From contig CAVXUW010000004.1 in the NCBI GenBank assembly GCA_963765105.1, forward strand, positions 992,001 through 1,056,000: a DNA stretch of 64,000 nt, written 5' to 3'. A model generated the notes under the pieces. It did no database searches. It saw nothing but the letters and a program-made list of their open reading frames with translations, and had not been told where the DNA came from. Source of the stretch: CALMEC01 sp963765105. GTDB lineage: Bacteria > Actinomycetota > Thermoleophilia > Miltoncostaeales > Miltoncostaeaceae. The translations under genes were made by a program, and so were the position numbers. Shown piece after piece: positions 45,387 to 54,706 of the stretch (the first letter of the stretch is position 1; each line of letters opens with the position of its first letter).

Positions 45387-46381
45387 CCCTCACGAATCGC
45401 ATCGACCGCGGCGCCGTCGCCCCCCTGGGCAACTGCGAGGGTGATGGCCGCAAAGTCGACAAAGGTCGCATCCGCGCTCAGCTCGGGGCGGCGAAGTGCG
45501 TCGAACCACACCCGCCCGACGACCTCCCATGCCGAGCCGCCGACGGCGATGGCCGCACGGGCGAAGGCACGGTTGGGGATGCCGGAGTTGATGTGGACGC
45601 CGCCGTTGTCGGCGGCGGTATGGACGAAATCGTCGAAATGGGCAGGCTGCGGGTCTTTGCCCAGCACGGGGTCGTCGTAGGCGGTGCCCGGTTCGATCAT
45701 CGACCGCAGCGCGCGACCCTCTACCTTCGCCGTCAACAGCTCGGCGCCCACGAGCCAGTCTGCGTCCTCGGCATTCTGTCGCAGGACGCGTTGCTTCACC
45801 ATGACCCCGAACACGTCGGCCAACGATTCGTTGAGCGCACCCGACTGGCCGGAGTAGCGCAATGGTCCCTCGTCCTGGATCACGCCATGAGCGAGTTCGT
45901 GGCCGATGATGTCGACGGCGATGGTGAAGCGGTTGAAGATCTCCCCGTCACCGTCACCGAACACCATGCGCTCACCGTCCCAGAACGCGTTGTCGTACTT
46001 CACGCCGTAGTGCACCACGCCGTTGAGCGGCAGGCCGTCGCCGTCGAGCGAGTCGCGCTCGAAGACGTCCCACCACAAGTCGTAGGTGGCGCCAAGGCCC
46101 TCGTACGCCTCGTCGACCGCCGCGTCACCCGTGGGGTCGGCGCCTTCGGCGCGGACGACCGCGGCGTCCTCCAGCCGTTGCGTGCCCTTCGCATCCGCAA
46201 TCGTTCGCTGCGGAGTTCCGGGAGTCCGCGCACCCGGCCGAACCCCGGCACGTGCACGCCGTGCTTCTGCGCGCGCGAGCCGAATGCTCGCATCCACCGC
46301 CAACGTGTCGAGGGCGCACTCACGCTGTGGGTCGGTGCCGTTGCGGCAGATCTGTTTGAGGATGTATGGCGGAACCGCCAT
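45359..46381 (-). CDS. protealysin-like M4 metallopeptidase
   Basis: The 340-residue thermolysin-family protease has HELAHG (161-166), the third zinc ligand Glu185 in GALNESLADVFG, and GGVHINSGIPNRAFARAA with the catalytic His. It has no signal peptide. A short N-terminal propeptide starts MAVPPYILKQICRNGT, and the PPY motif is typical of protealysin precursors. The enzyme is thus probably kept inside the cell or leaves by an unusual route. An inhibitor gene follows directly. Confidence 0.92.
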   Translation of the reverse strand: MAVPPYILKQICRNGTDPQRECALDTLAVDASIRLARAEARRARAGVRPGARTPGTPQRTIADAKGTQRLEDAAVVRAEGADPTGDAAVDEAYEGLGATYDLWWDVFERDSLDGDGLPLNGVVHYGVKYDNAFWDGERMVFGDGDGEIFNRFTIAVDIIGHELAHGVIQDEGPLRYSGQSGALNESLADVFGVMVKQRVLRQNAEDADWLVGAELLTAKVEGRALRSMIEPGTAYDDPVLGKDPQPAHFDDFVHTAADNGGVHINSGIPNRAFARAAIAVGGSAWEVVGRVWFDALRRPELSADATFVDFAAITLAVAQGGDGAAVDAIREGWATVGVAT

Positions 46382-46443
46382 GGGGCCACGTTAGCGCCTT
46401 CGGCGCGCGAGCGGTGACGCACACCCTGTCGCAGAACAACGAC

Positions 46444-46465
46444 CGATCACTCAGATGAGTGATCG
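46444..46465. promoter_or_regulatory. 22-bp palindrome between the protease and Uma2 genes
   Basis: CGATCACTCA and TGAGTGATCG form perfect 10-base arms around GA. It lies 62 bases before the protease ATG and 154 before the Uma2 ATG, in a divergent 238-base gap. Likely an operator for an unknown regulator. Nothing else was recognised in the gap. Confidence 0.55.
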
Positions 46466-46619
46466 CGCGCATTCCCTTTCAAAGTTGTGCGTGATTTGTC
46501 ACACCTGCGTGTAGAGCCGTAACACGCCGCGACGGCAACCTCTGGGGAATGGTCAACAACCGGACGTGAGTTGCCGGGCCGCATTCACACACCCCGAAAG
46601 CGAGGTACCCTTTGTGTCT

Positions 46620-47195
46620 ATGGCCACGGAACTGCAGCCGGCCCACCCCGCGCAACCGACACGACGACTCACCGTCGACGAGGTCATCCAGATGGCCGAG
46701 GCCGGAATCATCCGCGAGACCGAGCGCGTCGAACTGCTCGACGGACGGTTGGTCGAGATGAGCCCAGAAGGATCGAACCATGCCGGCGTGGTCGCGGAGA
46801 TCACCACGCTCCTTGCCCGGATCTACCCTCACCCGTACCGTCTACGGTCACAAAGCACACTCCCCACCGGGCGATACAGCTACCTGGAGCCGGATGTCTT
46901 CGTCGTCAATCACCATGATCTGACGACATTCCCCGGGCCGTCCGACACGGTCCTTGTCATCGAGACCGCCAAGACCAGCGTGACGTGGGACTGTGGCGGC
47001 AAGGCACGGCTCTCTGCACAGTGGGGGGCGGCGGTCTACTGGGTCGTTGATCTCACCCACAACGAAGTCGTGGTGCACACCGATCCCATGGATGGCGTCT
47101 ATCGAACCATCCGCACGTACCAACCCGGCGATCAGATCCCGCTTCCGGCTCTGGCAACCACGTTGAGCGTGCAGGACATCCTCATCCCCCGTTAG
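46620..47195 (+). CDS. Uma2-family (PD-D/ExK fold) protein
   Basis: The 191-residue protein has the Uma2 pattern: LTVDEVIQMAEAGIIRETERVELLDGRLVEMSPEG, EPDVFVV, VLVIETAKTS and WDCGGKARLSAQWGAAVYWVVD, ending in a strand-rich piece. Family members have a restriction-endonuclease-like fold and are often near mobile genes, with an unknown role. The catalytic positions (Asp, Glu, Lys) are present. A TACCCT box 8 bases before the ATG fits a leaderless start. Its stop overlaps the response regulator by 4 bases on the other strand. Confidence 0.85.
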   Translation: MATELQPAHPAQPTRRLTVDEVIQMAEAGIIRETERVELLDGRLVEMSPEGSNHAGVVAEITTLLARIYPHPYRLRSQSTLPTGRYSYLEPDVFVVNHHDLTTFPGPSDTVLVIETAKTSVTWDCGGKARLSAQWGAAVYWVVDLTHNEVVVHTDPMDGVYRTIRTYQPGDQIPLPALATTLSVQDILIPR

Positions 47196-47860
47196 CCGTT
47201 CGCCTCGCCGGGTTGGACCACGCCGGCCTCGTACGCGAGCACAACAGCTTGGACGCGATCACGGAGCCCGAGTTTTTGCAGCACGTGCGCCACGTGGGTC
47301 TTCACGGTGGTTTCGCTTACGACGAGCTCCGTCGCGATCTCGGCGTTCGAGAGGCCGCGTGCAACGAGTTGCAGCACCTCAAGCTCACGGACGGTGAGAT
47401 CGTCCAAACCCCGGGGGCGTATGGGGCTGCGACTCGACCGGCGGGCAAAGTCGGCGATCACCCGCCGCGTCACCGACGGTGACAGCAGAGCGTCACCGGC
47501 CGCAACGATGCGAATGGCGTCAACCAGTTGCTCGGGCGGGGCGTCTTTGAGCAGGAAGCCGCTCGCCCCCGCGGCGAGGGCGTCGCGGATGTAGTCGTCC
47601 TCGTCGAACGTGGTGAGGACGAGCACTCGTGCGGGGTTCGCGCCGGCGAGCAGCTCGCGCGTGGCCGCGATGCCATCCATGACCGGCATGCGAATGTCCA
47701 TGAGAACAACGTCGGGAGTCAGCCGTCGCGACGCATCGAGCGCGTCGCGACCGTTTTCGGCCTCCCCCACCACCGCGATATCGGCCTCGGCGTCGAGGAT
47801 CATCCGAAACCCAGCACGCACCAGGGCCTGGTCGTCCACGATGAGCACGCGCAAGGCCAC
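47192..47860 (-). CDS. NarL/FixJ-type response regulator
   Basis: The 222-residue protein has a receiver domain with Asp55 in VVLMDIRMP and a C-terminal LuxR helix-turn-helix (LTVRELEVLQLVARGLSNAEIATELVVSETTVKTHVAHVLQKLGLRDR). It binds DNA as a phosphorylated dimer. GTG 47860 directly abuts the sensor kinase stop, so kinase and regulator form one unit. The divergent ABC exporter genes are the likely target. Confidence 0.92.
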   Translation of the reverse strand: MALRVLIVDDQALVRAGFRMILDAEADIAVVGEAENGRDALDASRRLTPDVVLMDIRMPVMDGIAATRELLAGANPARVLVLTTFDEDDYIRDALAAGASGFLLKDAPPEQLVDAIRIVAAGDALLSPSVTRRVIADFARRSSRSPIRPRGLDDLTVRELEVLQLVARGLSNAEIATELVVSETTVKTHVAHVLQKLGLRDRVQAVVLAYEAGVVQPGEANG

Positions 47861-49051
47861 CTAGGGCTCCGTCGCCAGTGAATCGGCACCGTCGATCGGA
47901 AGGGTCGCGTGGACGCGAAAGCCGCCTCCAGAGCGCGGACCGTGCTCGAAGTGCCCGCCGTAGACGGCGACTCGTTCGCCCATTCCGATCAGGCCGTGCC
48001 CCTCGGCCCCGTTGCGGCGAGGCCCGACGCCGTCGTCCTCGATGAGGAGCTCGACCTCCGTCGGCCGGTAGCGAACCGTGACGGTTGCATGGGCCGGGCC
48101 CGCGTGTTTGCGCGCATTTGTGAGGCCTTCCTGCACGATGCGAAAGGCCGACAGGTCAAGCCCGGCGCCAAGCGGACGAGGCTCACCGTCGATGCGTATC
48201 TGGACCGGCAGGCCGGCATCGCGGGTCTCGGTGGCTAGACGATCGAGGTCGCCAAGCCCGGGCTGCGGGGCGAGTTGGGCGTCGCCTCCGTCGCCCGCAC
48301 GCATCACCCCGACCATCCGGCGCATCTCCGCGAGCGCAGTACGGCCCGTTTCTTCAATCGCCGCCAGCGCATCCCGTTCACGGGGACGTTCGTCGCCCAG
48401 CAGTCGTCGTACGCCGCCCGCTTGGACGGTCATGACGCTCACCGAATGAGCGACGACATCGTGCAGCTCACGGGCGATGCGTGCCCGTTCGTCGGCCACC
48501 GAGGCCTTCGCGAACGCGTCGCGCTCCTTCTCCAGCCGTGCAGCACGCGCCCGCAACTCCCGAGTGGCACGAACCCGGTCGGCGATGATCCACGCAACGG
48601 CCGAAACGACCGTGATGGAGATGAGGTTGGCCGCAAGGGCGCCGCCGCGTGAGACACCGTCCAACTCTCGTTCAGGAACACCCAGCACCAACACCAAACC
48701 ACCGGCGAGGGACGCAGCGATTCCCAGGAGCCGGTCCCGTGAGCGAGGCAGTGTTCCAATCACCGCGATGGTCGCAAAAGCGATCACTCCGGACGCGTCA
48801 CTCTCGTAGAGGCCATCAGGATTGAACAGCCCGAAAAGGGCAAAGCCGCCGATAATCACGAACGCGACGGTCGTCGGTGCCCACGCGGCATACGCGAAGG
48901 TCGCCGCGATCACGATCGCGAACACCAATGAGACGCCGTCGTTGCCGGGGAGATCACGAACCGGGATCTCCACAAGCCACGCCACCCCGACGATGACGGC
49001 GATCGCCACCGACCACCAGGTGCTCACAAATCGTTTGATGCGGGGCACCAT
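47861..49051 (-). CDS. sensor histidine kinase (HisKA_3/NarX-like)
   Basis: The 396-residue protein has about six helices in residues 10-160, then a DHp domain with the phospho-acceptor His197 in ADERARIARELHDVVAHSVSVM. An ATPase domain follows (RIVQEGLTNARKHAG, IEDDGVGPRRNGAEGHGLIGMGERV). No outside domain is seen, so the signal may be in the membrane. ATG 49051 follows TAGCCT after 6 bases, which fits a leaderless start. Confidence 0.92.
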   Translation of the reverse strand: MVPRIKRFVSTWWSVAIAVIVGVAWLVEIPVRDLPGNDGVSLVFAIVIAATFAYAAWAPTTVAFVIIGGFALFGLFNPDGLYESDASGVIAFATIAVIGTLPRSRDRLLGIAASLAGGLVLVLGVPERELDGVSRGGALAANLISITVVSAVAWIIADRVRATRELRARAARLEKERDAFAKASVADERARIARELHDVVAHSVSVMTVQAGGVRRLLGDERPRERDALAAIEETGRTALAEMRRMVGVMRAGDGGDAQLAPQPGLGDLDRLATETRDAGLPVQIRIDGEPRPLGAGLDLSAFRIVQEGLTNARKHAGPAHATVTVRYRPTEVELLIEDDGVGPRRNGAEGHGLIGMGERVAVYGGHFEHGPRSGGGFRVHATLPIDGADSLATEP

Positions 49052-49117
49052 ACGAATAGGCTAATCGGCGAGGGCGGGGGGCGCGCCCGTCGCGGGGACG
49101 ATCTGCCCGGCCGGAAT

Positions 49118-49135
49118 CTCATCCTCGAGGATGAG
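49118..49135. promoter_or_regulatory. 18-bp perfect palindrome in the kinase/ABC divergent region
   Basis: CTCATCCTCGAGGATGAG reads the same on both strands. It lies 67 bases before the kinase start and 95 before the ABC ATPase start. It is a candidate site for the NarL-type regulator encoded alongside. Confidence 0.5.
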
Positions 49136-49229
49136 GGGCGTTTCCCCACTGCGAGTGACGACCGCCGAGGGATGGTGGGCAACGCTGACGGCATGAACCT
49201 TTCGTCCGCGAACCTGTGGAGGTTGTGAC

Positions 49230-49967
49230 ATGTCCTCAGTCCTCACCCCAACGCTCGGCGTCGATGCCGCGGCCCCGCCGAGCGTGGCCATTGCCGCGCG
49301 GGAGCTGGTGAAGCAGTACGGCACCGGCGACGCGGCTGTCCGCGCGCTCGACACCGTCTCGCTGAGCGTCGAGCCGGGTGAGCTCGTCGCCGTCATGGGC
49401 CCGTCCGGGTCGGGGAAATCGACGCTCATGCACATCCTCGCCGGCCTCGACCAACCCAGCTCGGGCAGCGCCTGGATCGGCGACACCGAAGTGTCGGCCC
49501 TGAACGACAAAGAGCTCACGGCTGTGCGCCGTCGCCATGTGGGCTTCGTGTTTCAGTTCTTCAACCTGCTGCCCATGTTGACGGCCGAGGAGAACATCCT
49601 GCTGCCGTCACGTATCGCTGGGGAGCGGCCAGACCCGGCACGTGTTGCCGAGATCGTCGCGCGGGTCGGTATCGCCGACCGGTTGCGGCACCGCCCCTCT
49701 GAGATGTCGGGGGGTCAACAACAACGTGTGGCCGTCGCACGTGCGCTCGTGGGTCAACCCACCGTGCTGTTCGCCGACGAGCCCACCGGCAACCTCGATA
49801 CTCGCTCCGGCGCCGAGGTGCTCGAGATCCTGCGCGAGGCGGTGGAGACCGACGGGCAGACCGTGCTGATGGTGACCCACGACGCACACGCGGCAACCAT
49901 CGCCGACCGCATCGTCTTCCTGGCCGACGGTCAGATCGTCGAAATCCATCCCTCGCGCCACCCATGA
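49230..49967 (+). CDS. ABC transporter ATP-binding protein (MacB/LolD-like)
   Basis: The 245-residue ATPase has Walker A GPSGSGKSTLMHILAGL, signature MSGGQQQRVAVARAL and Walker B VLFADEPTGNLDTRSG, the MacB/LolD type. It runs with the FtsX-type permease downstream (36-base gap). GGAGG is 7 bases before ATG 49230. The divergent two-component genes probably control it, as in Bce-like antibiotic-sensing modules, though the kinase here is of a different class. Confidence 0.92.
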   Translation: MSSVLTPTLGVDAAAPPSVAIAARELVKQYGTGDAAVRALDTVSLSVEPGELVAVMGPSGSGKSTLMHILAGLDQPSSGSAWIGDTEVSALNDKELTAVRRRHVGFVFQFFNLLPMLTAEENILLPSRIAGERPDPARVAEIVARVGIADRLRHRPSEMSGGQQQRVAVARALVGQPTVLFADEPTGNLDTRSGAEVLEILREAVETDGQTVLMVTHDAHAATIADRIVFLADGQIVEIHPSRHP

Positions 49968-50003
49968 ACAAGTGTTGGACGCCCTTCAGGCGGTGACCCG
50001 CTC

Positions 50004-52559
50004 ATGATGAGCGTCGCCCTCAAGGGCCTCCTTCAACGTCGCGTGCGTGCCCTGCTCACGGGGCTTGCCGTGGTCATCGGTGTGGCCACCATTGCCGGGG
50101 CATACATCCTGACCGACACGATCTCCGGCGCGTTCGGAAAGATCTTCGACACCGCGTACTCCGGGGCCGACGCGGTGGTCACCGCGAAGCCGATCGTCGG
50201 GTTCGACCCGGACAGCGCTCCGACCGTGCCGGCATCGGTGCTGCGCTCCATTTCCGCGCGCCCAGATGTTGCGGCCGCATCCGGCCAGGTGGTTGCCCAG
50301 TCGGGCGCACGGCTCACCACGAAGGCGGGAAAGCCCATTGACACAGGGACATCACCGTCCTTTGCGTTCGGCATCGACCCCGGCCAGGGAGACCTCAGTC
50401 AGGTCGACCTCGGCGCCGGTCGACTCGCCACAAACCAAACCGAGGTGGTGATTGACGCCGAGACGGCTCAGGCAAATGGCTACACCGTGGGCGACAGCAT
50501 CGGCATCCAAACCGACACCGGTACACGCCGCTTCACCATCGTCGGGCTCGGCACGCTCGGGGGCTCGTCGCTGGGCTCGGCAACCATTGCCGTCTTTGAC
50601 CTGGCCACCGCCCAGAAACTCCTCAATCGCGGCGACGCTGTGGATGAAGTGCTCGTGCGGGCACAGACGGGGACATCGGCGGCGACGTTGACCGCGGCGA
50701 TCGCCTCCGAACTACCGGCGACCCTTCGCGCCCGCACCGGCGCGGAGGAGGCCTCCGCCCAGACCAAGGACGTCAACGACGACCTCAAGTTCATCAACTA
50801 CTTCCTCCTCACGTTCGCCGCGATCGCGCTGTTCGTCGGCTCGTTCGTGATCGTGAACACCATGTCGATCACCCTTAACCAACGCACCCGTGAACTCGCG
50901 ACGCTGCGCACCCTGGGCGCGTCACGCCGTCAGGTGATGCGCAGCGTGATCATCGAATCGTTCGGCATCGGCGTCGTCGCGTCGGTGATCGGCCTCCTCG
51001 CCGGTATCGGCCTGGCGCGCGGCCTGCGCACGGTTTTCTCCGCCCTGGACCTGGAGCTGCCCAGCGGTGACACGGTGATCGCCACTCGCACCATTGCGAT
51101 TGCGCTGGTGGTGGGCACCGTCGTGACAGTCCTCGCGAGCATCCTGCCGGCGCGGCGCGCGAGTCGCGTTGCCCCGGTGGCCGCAGTCCGCGAAGGCAGC
51201 ATTCCTCCCCCATCGGCGGTCGCCCGTCGCGCCCCCCTCATCGGAGCGGCGATGGGCACCGTCGGTGCTGCGGCGTTGGCCTGGTCGATGCTCGGCGACT
51301 TCGCCACCCGACCACGGCTCGTTCTGATGGGGGCGGGGCTCGTGGCGGCGTTCATCGGCATCGCCGCGTTCCTGCCGCGGATCGTGGCGCCTCTGGCGCG
51401 ACTGGTCGGTGGTCCCATCGCCCGCCTTGTCGGTGAGCCGGGTCGCCTGGGTCGTGAGAACACCACGCGCGCACCGGGACGAACAGCCTCCACCGCCGCG
51501 GCCTTGATGATCGGGCTTGCGCTGATGACGTTCGTCGCGGTGCTGGGGAGTGGCCTGCGCGACTCCAGTCGCGAGGCGCTCAGTGGCCAGATCGCTGCGA
51601 CGCATGTTGTGTCGAAGACCGACGGTTTCGTCAACCTCACTCCGGGGACCGATCGTGCCGTCGCAGCCGCACCGGGAGTCACGTCCTCCACCGGCGTGAG
51701 AAGTGGCGTCGCGCGCATCGGCGACGACGACATCACGGTCAGTGGGGTCGATCCCACGATCATCGGGCAGTTGATGACGGTGCAGTGGACAACCGGGTCA
51801 GCGGATACCTTTTCACGTCTGACCGATGCTGAGGCAATCGTGCAGGAGAGCTTCGCGACGAAAAGGAAGCTGGCAGTGGGGTCGTCGTTCACGCTGACAT
51901 CGTCGGCCGGAACAACCCGTACAGCCACCGTCGCCGGCATCTACCGTCCCGCACGTTTCGATTCGCTTCTCAGCCCAGTTGTCCTCACACAGACGGCCTT
52001 CGGCAAAATGGTTCCTCGCGCGTCCGACGCCTTCGTGCTGGCGCGGGTGTCCGGCGCCGCCGATGCGGGGACGACAGCGCTCACCACGGCGCTGACCGAC
52101 TATCCCGACGCCACGGTCGCCACCGAAACGGCTTTTGTGGAATCGCGGTCAAAGAGCATCAACCAGCTACTGAACCTGCTCTACGTCTTGCTGGCACTGT
52201 CAGTGATCGTCAGCCTGTTCGGCATGATCAACACCCTGGCCCTCGCCGTGCTCGAACGCACGCGTGAAGTGGGGATGTTGCGGGCCGTCGGGATGAGCCG
52301 CCGCCAGGTGCGCTCCATGATCCGGGCCGAGGGCATCACCACCGCCCTGATCGGAGCGGCGATGGGCCTGCCCATCGGCGTCGGCTTGGCCGCCCTGGTC
52401 ACGAAGGCTCTGGAGGATTACGACGTCGGTTTCTCGCTCCCGGTGTTCAGCCTCGTGATGTTCACCGCAGCAGCCATCGTGCTGGGAGTGCTGGCATCCT
52501 CACTACCGGGACGTCGCGCCGCAAAGCTCGATGTCCTGAAAGCACTGCACTACGAGTAG
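50004..52559 (+). CDS. large FtsX-like ABC transporter permease
   Basis: The 851-residue protein has an N-terminal helix (about 15-35), a MacB-type outside domain (about 40-260), then three FtsX helices near 268-370 with ELATLRTLGASRRQVMRSVIIESFGIG. A middle helix pair, a second outside domain (about 510-710) and a second FtsX block with REVGMLRAVGMSRRQVRSMIRAEG complete it. This is the long, two-FtsX form. It works with the ATPase just upstream. Confidence 0.9.
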   Translation: MMSVALKGLLQRRVRALLTGLAVVIGVATIAGAYILTDTISGAFGKIFDTAYSGADAVVTAKPIVGFDPDSAPTVPASVLRSISARPDVAAASGQVVAQSGARLTTKAGKPIDTGTSPSFAFGIDPGQGDLSQVDLGAGRLATNQTEVVIDAETAQANGYTVGDSIGIQTDTGTRRFTIVGLGTLGGSSLGSATIAVFDLATAQKLLNRGDAVDEVLVRAQTGTSAATLTAAIASELPATLRARTGAEEASAQTKDVNDDLKFINYFLLTFAAIALFVGSFVIVNTMSITLNQRTRELATLRTLGASRRQVMRSVIIESFGIGVVASVIGLLAGIGLARGLRTVFSALDLELPSGDTVIATRTIAIALVVGTVVTVLASILPARRASRVAPVAAVREGSIPPPSAVARRAPLIGAAMGTVGAAALAWSMLGDFATRPRLVLMGAGLVAAFIGIAAFLPRIVAPLARLVGGPIARLVGEPGRLGRENTTRAPGRTASTAAALMIGLALMTFVAVLGSGLRDSSREALSGQIAATHVVSKTDGFVNLTPGTDRAVAAAPGVTSSTGVRSGVARIGDDDITVSGVDPTIIGQLMTVQWTTGSADTFSRLTDAEAIVQESFATKRKLAVGSSFTLTSSAGTTRTATVAGIYRPARFDSLLSPVVLTQTAFGKMVPRASDAFVLARVSGAADAGTTALTTALTDYPDATVATETAFVESRSKSINQLLNLLYVLLALSVIVSLFGMINTLALAVLERTREVGMLRAVGMSRRQVRSMIRAEGITTALIGAAMGLPIGVGLAALVTKALEDYDVGFSLPVFSLVMFTAAAIVLGVLASSLPGRRAAKLDVLKALHYE

Positions 52560-52575
52560 ACCGAAAGGCCTGCCC

Positions 52576-54357
52576 ATGAGTACCACCGTCGACACGTCGG
52601 CCCCGATGCCCCCGCGGCACGGGGCCGGCCGCCCGGGCTTTCGCGCACTGTGGGGCCGGGCACGCCCCCACCGACGCACCATCTTTCTTGCCATTGCGCT
52701 GGGGTTCGTGGGTATCGCTGTCGACCTCGCGCAGCCGTTGGCCGCACGCACCGTTATCAACGCCGTCAGCGACGACGGATCGCTCCGAAACGCCGTGCTG
52801 ATTCTCGTGGGCCTGGTGGTGGTGGGGGCGGTCATCGGCGCGATGCACTACTTCCTCCTCGAGCGCACCGCCGAGGGCATTGCCCGCGATGCCCGCCTCA
52901 GCCTGGCGGGGCGCATCTTGCGACTGCGCCTGCCCGATGTCCAGCGTTTCGCCCGAGGCGACCTGCTGTCGCGAATGAGCTCGGACACCACGCTCCTTCG
53001 TAGTGCCACAACGACGGGGATCGCAGGTGGCGTCAACGGCGTGCTCTCCCTCGTGGGATCGCTGATCCTGATGGCGTGGATCGATTGGCGCCTCCTCCTG
53101 GTGACGCTCACCGTGCTCATCGTCGTCCTCCTGGGCGTGGCGGTCATTGGTCCGCGCATCGGGGCCGCCACGCGGCGTGGGCAAGAGGCGATGGGCGCCA
53201 TCGCCGCAACACTCGAGCGGGCGCTCACCGCGGTGCGGACGGTGAAGGCCAACGGTGCCGAGGTCCGTGAACACGACGCCATCCGCGCATCGGCTGATGC
53301 GGCCTATGGGCACGGGCTCTCGGTTGCGCGCTTTACCGCGACGTCATCCGTGCTGGCCGGGGTGGGGTTGCAGGTGTCGTTCTTGGCGGTGCTCGGTGTG
53401 GGCGGCGCCCGCGTCGCTGACGGCGCGCTCGACGTGGGCTCGTTCATTGCATTCTTGCTCTACCTGTTCTACCTGGCCGGTCCGCTGACGGAACTCACGC
53501 TGGCAACGACACAGCTACAGGCCGGCCTGGCGGCCGTGGGACGCCTGGACGAGATCGATGCGCTCCCGGTGGAGGATGTCTCCAGCCACGACGTGACAAC
53601 CCAGACAACGGGTCCCCCCGCCATCGCCTTCGAGAACGTCACGTTTCGCTACGCCCCAGACCTACCCGCGGTCCTGGAGGCCGTCACCCTGGAACTCCCG
53701 GCAGGAGGCCAGACAGCCATCGTGGGCCAGTCGGGTGTCGGCAAGACCACGCTGTTCGGCCTCCTGGAACGGTTCTTTGTTCCCGATACGGGACGGGTGT
53801 TGCTCGACGGGATCGACATATCCGAGGTTCCCCTTGGCGAGCTGCGCGCACAAATCGGATACGTCGAGCAGGACGCGCCACTCGTCGGTGGCACGCTGCG
53901 AGACAACCTCGTCTACGGCGCCCCGTCGGCGAGTGACGAACAGATCACCAAGGTCCTTCGCCTCACCCAGCTCGACGGTATGGTGGCCCACCTGCCCAAC
54001 GGCATCAACTCCTCGTTGGGCGACAACGGCGACGCGCTTTCGGGCGGGCAACGCCAGCGTGTCGCGATCGCGCGGGCGCTGATGCGCGCCCCACGGCTGC
54101 TCCTTTTGGATGAGGCGACCTCGCAGCTCGACGCCATCAACGAGATCGCGCTTCGCACGACGATCCGGCAGGTAGCCGAAAGCTGCACAGTCGTTGTGAT
54201 CGCCCACCGCCGCGCCACGGTGGCCGCCGCCGACCAGGTCGTGGTGCTGCACGACGGGCGCGTGCGGGCCGTGGGCTCACACGACGCGCTCGTCGCCACG
54301 GATGCCCACTACCGTGAGCTCGTGGCATCTGAGCTCATTGGCACCACCCTGCATTAG
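52576..54357 (+). CDS. MsbA-like ABC exporter (fused permease and ATPase)
   Basis: The 593-residue protein has six helices in residues 30-310 and an ATPase domain with Walker A GQSGVGKTTLFGLLERF, signature LSGGQRQRVAIARALM, Walker B RLLLLDEATSQLD and the His switch VVIAHRRATV. It is a homodimeric or paired exporter of lipid or drug. It follows the FtsX permease after 16 bases and may share its transcript. A strong repeat hairpin starts 9 bases after the stop. Confidence 0.92.
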   Translation: MSTTVDTSAPMPPRHGAGRPGFRALWGRARPHRRTIFLAIALGFVGIAVDLAQPLAARTVINAVSDDGSLRNAVLILVGLVVVGAVIGAMHYFLLERTAEGIARDARLSLAGRILRLRLPDVQRFARGDLLSRMSSDTTLLRSATTTGIAGGVNGVLSLVGSLILMAWIDWRLLLVTLTVLIVVLLGVAVIGPRIGAATRRGQEAMGAIAATLERALTAVRTVKANGAEVREHDAIRASADAAYGHGLSVARFTATSSVLAGVGLQVSFLAVLGVGGARVADGALDVGSFIAFLLYLFYLAGPLTELTLATTQLQAGLAAVGRLDEIDALPVEDVSSHDVTTQTTGPPAIAFENVTFRYAPDLPAVLEAVTLELPAGGQTAIVGQSGVGKTTLFGLLERFFVPDTGRVLLDGIDISEVPLGELRAQIGYVEQDAPLVGGTLRDNLVYGAPSASDEQITKVLRLTQLDGMVAHLPNGINSSLGDNGDALSGGQRQRVAIARALMRAPRLLLLDEATSQLDAINEIALRTTIRQVAESCTVVVIAHRRATVAAADQVVVLHDGRVRAVGSHDALVATDAHYRELVASELIGTTLH

Positions 54358-54366
54358 GATTCGTGC

Positions 54367-54406
54367 GTGGGGGCTGCTGTCCCCCCTTGGTGACAGGAGT
54401 CCCCAC
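54367..54406. repeat. 40-bp palindromic repeat, copy A
   Basis: The left arm GTGGGGGCTGCTGTC has two mismatches to the right arm GACAGGAGTCCCCAC, with a 10-base loop ending TTGGT. It is one of four related elements between 54.3 and 57.2 kb. Lying right after the exporter gene, it can also end transcription. Confidence 0.85.
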
Positions 54407-54706
54407 CACACAGACGGCGGGCGCGCGCCGGTGGGGAGGAGCGGTCCGGCGAGCTGATCGACGCCACCGGAGTGCGCGAGCTGCGCCGCCGATTGGCGCG
54501 TCGGGATCGGTCGACCAGGGCCACGGAGAGCGCTCTGTCGCCCCATGGCCGGACTGCGCCGGCCCGCAGCGAGGCGTGTCGGCGCGCACCGAGGGCACGT
54601 CCTGGCAGCCATGTGATGTTTCTGTGGCGCTCGGAATGCAGCTGGGCAGAGGGGGGTCTTCAGAGGTGGGCAATCGCCCCACACACATTCTGAGAAAGGC
54701 ACCTCC
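54407..54706. other. 300-base gap without a recognised gene
   Basis: Short open frames here are Arg/Pro-rich and look like random GC-rich sequence. A ribosome site (GAGAAAGG) for the next gene lies at its end. No promoter was clear. Confidence 0.4.

Noticed and set aside
49061..49229. Minus-strand frame reading RSGETPLILEDEI in the kinase/ABC gap
   Set aside because: It looks protein-like for about 40 residues but has no usable start and overlaps the palindrome and promoters.
54407..54706. Small Arg-rich frames in the gap before the secreted-protein gene
   Set aside because: No ribosome site, low-complexity composition and no domain.
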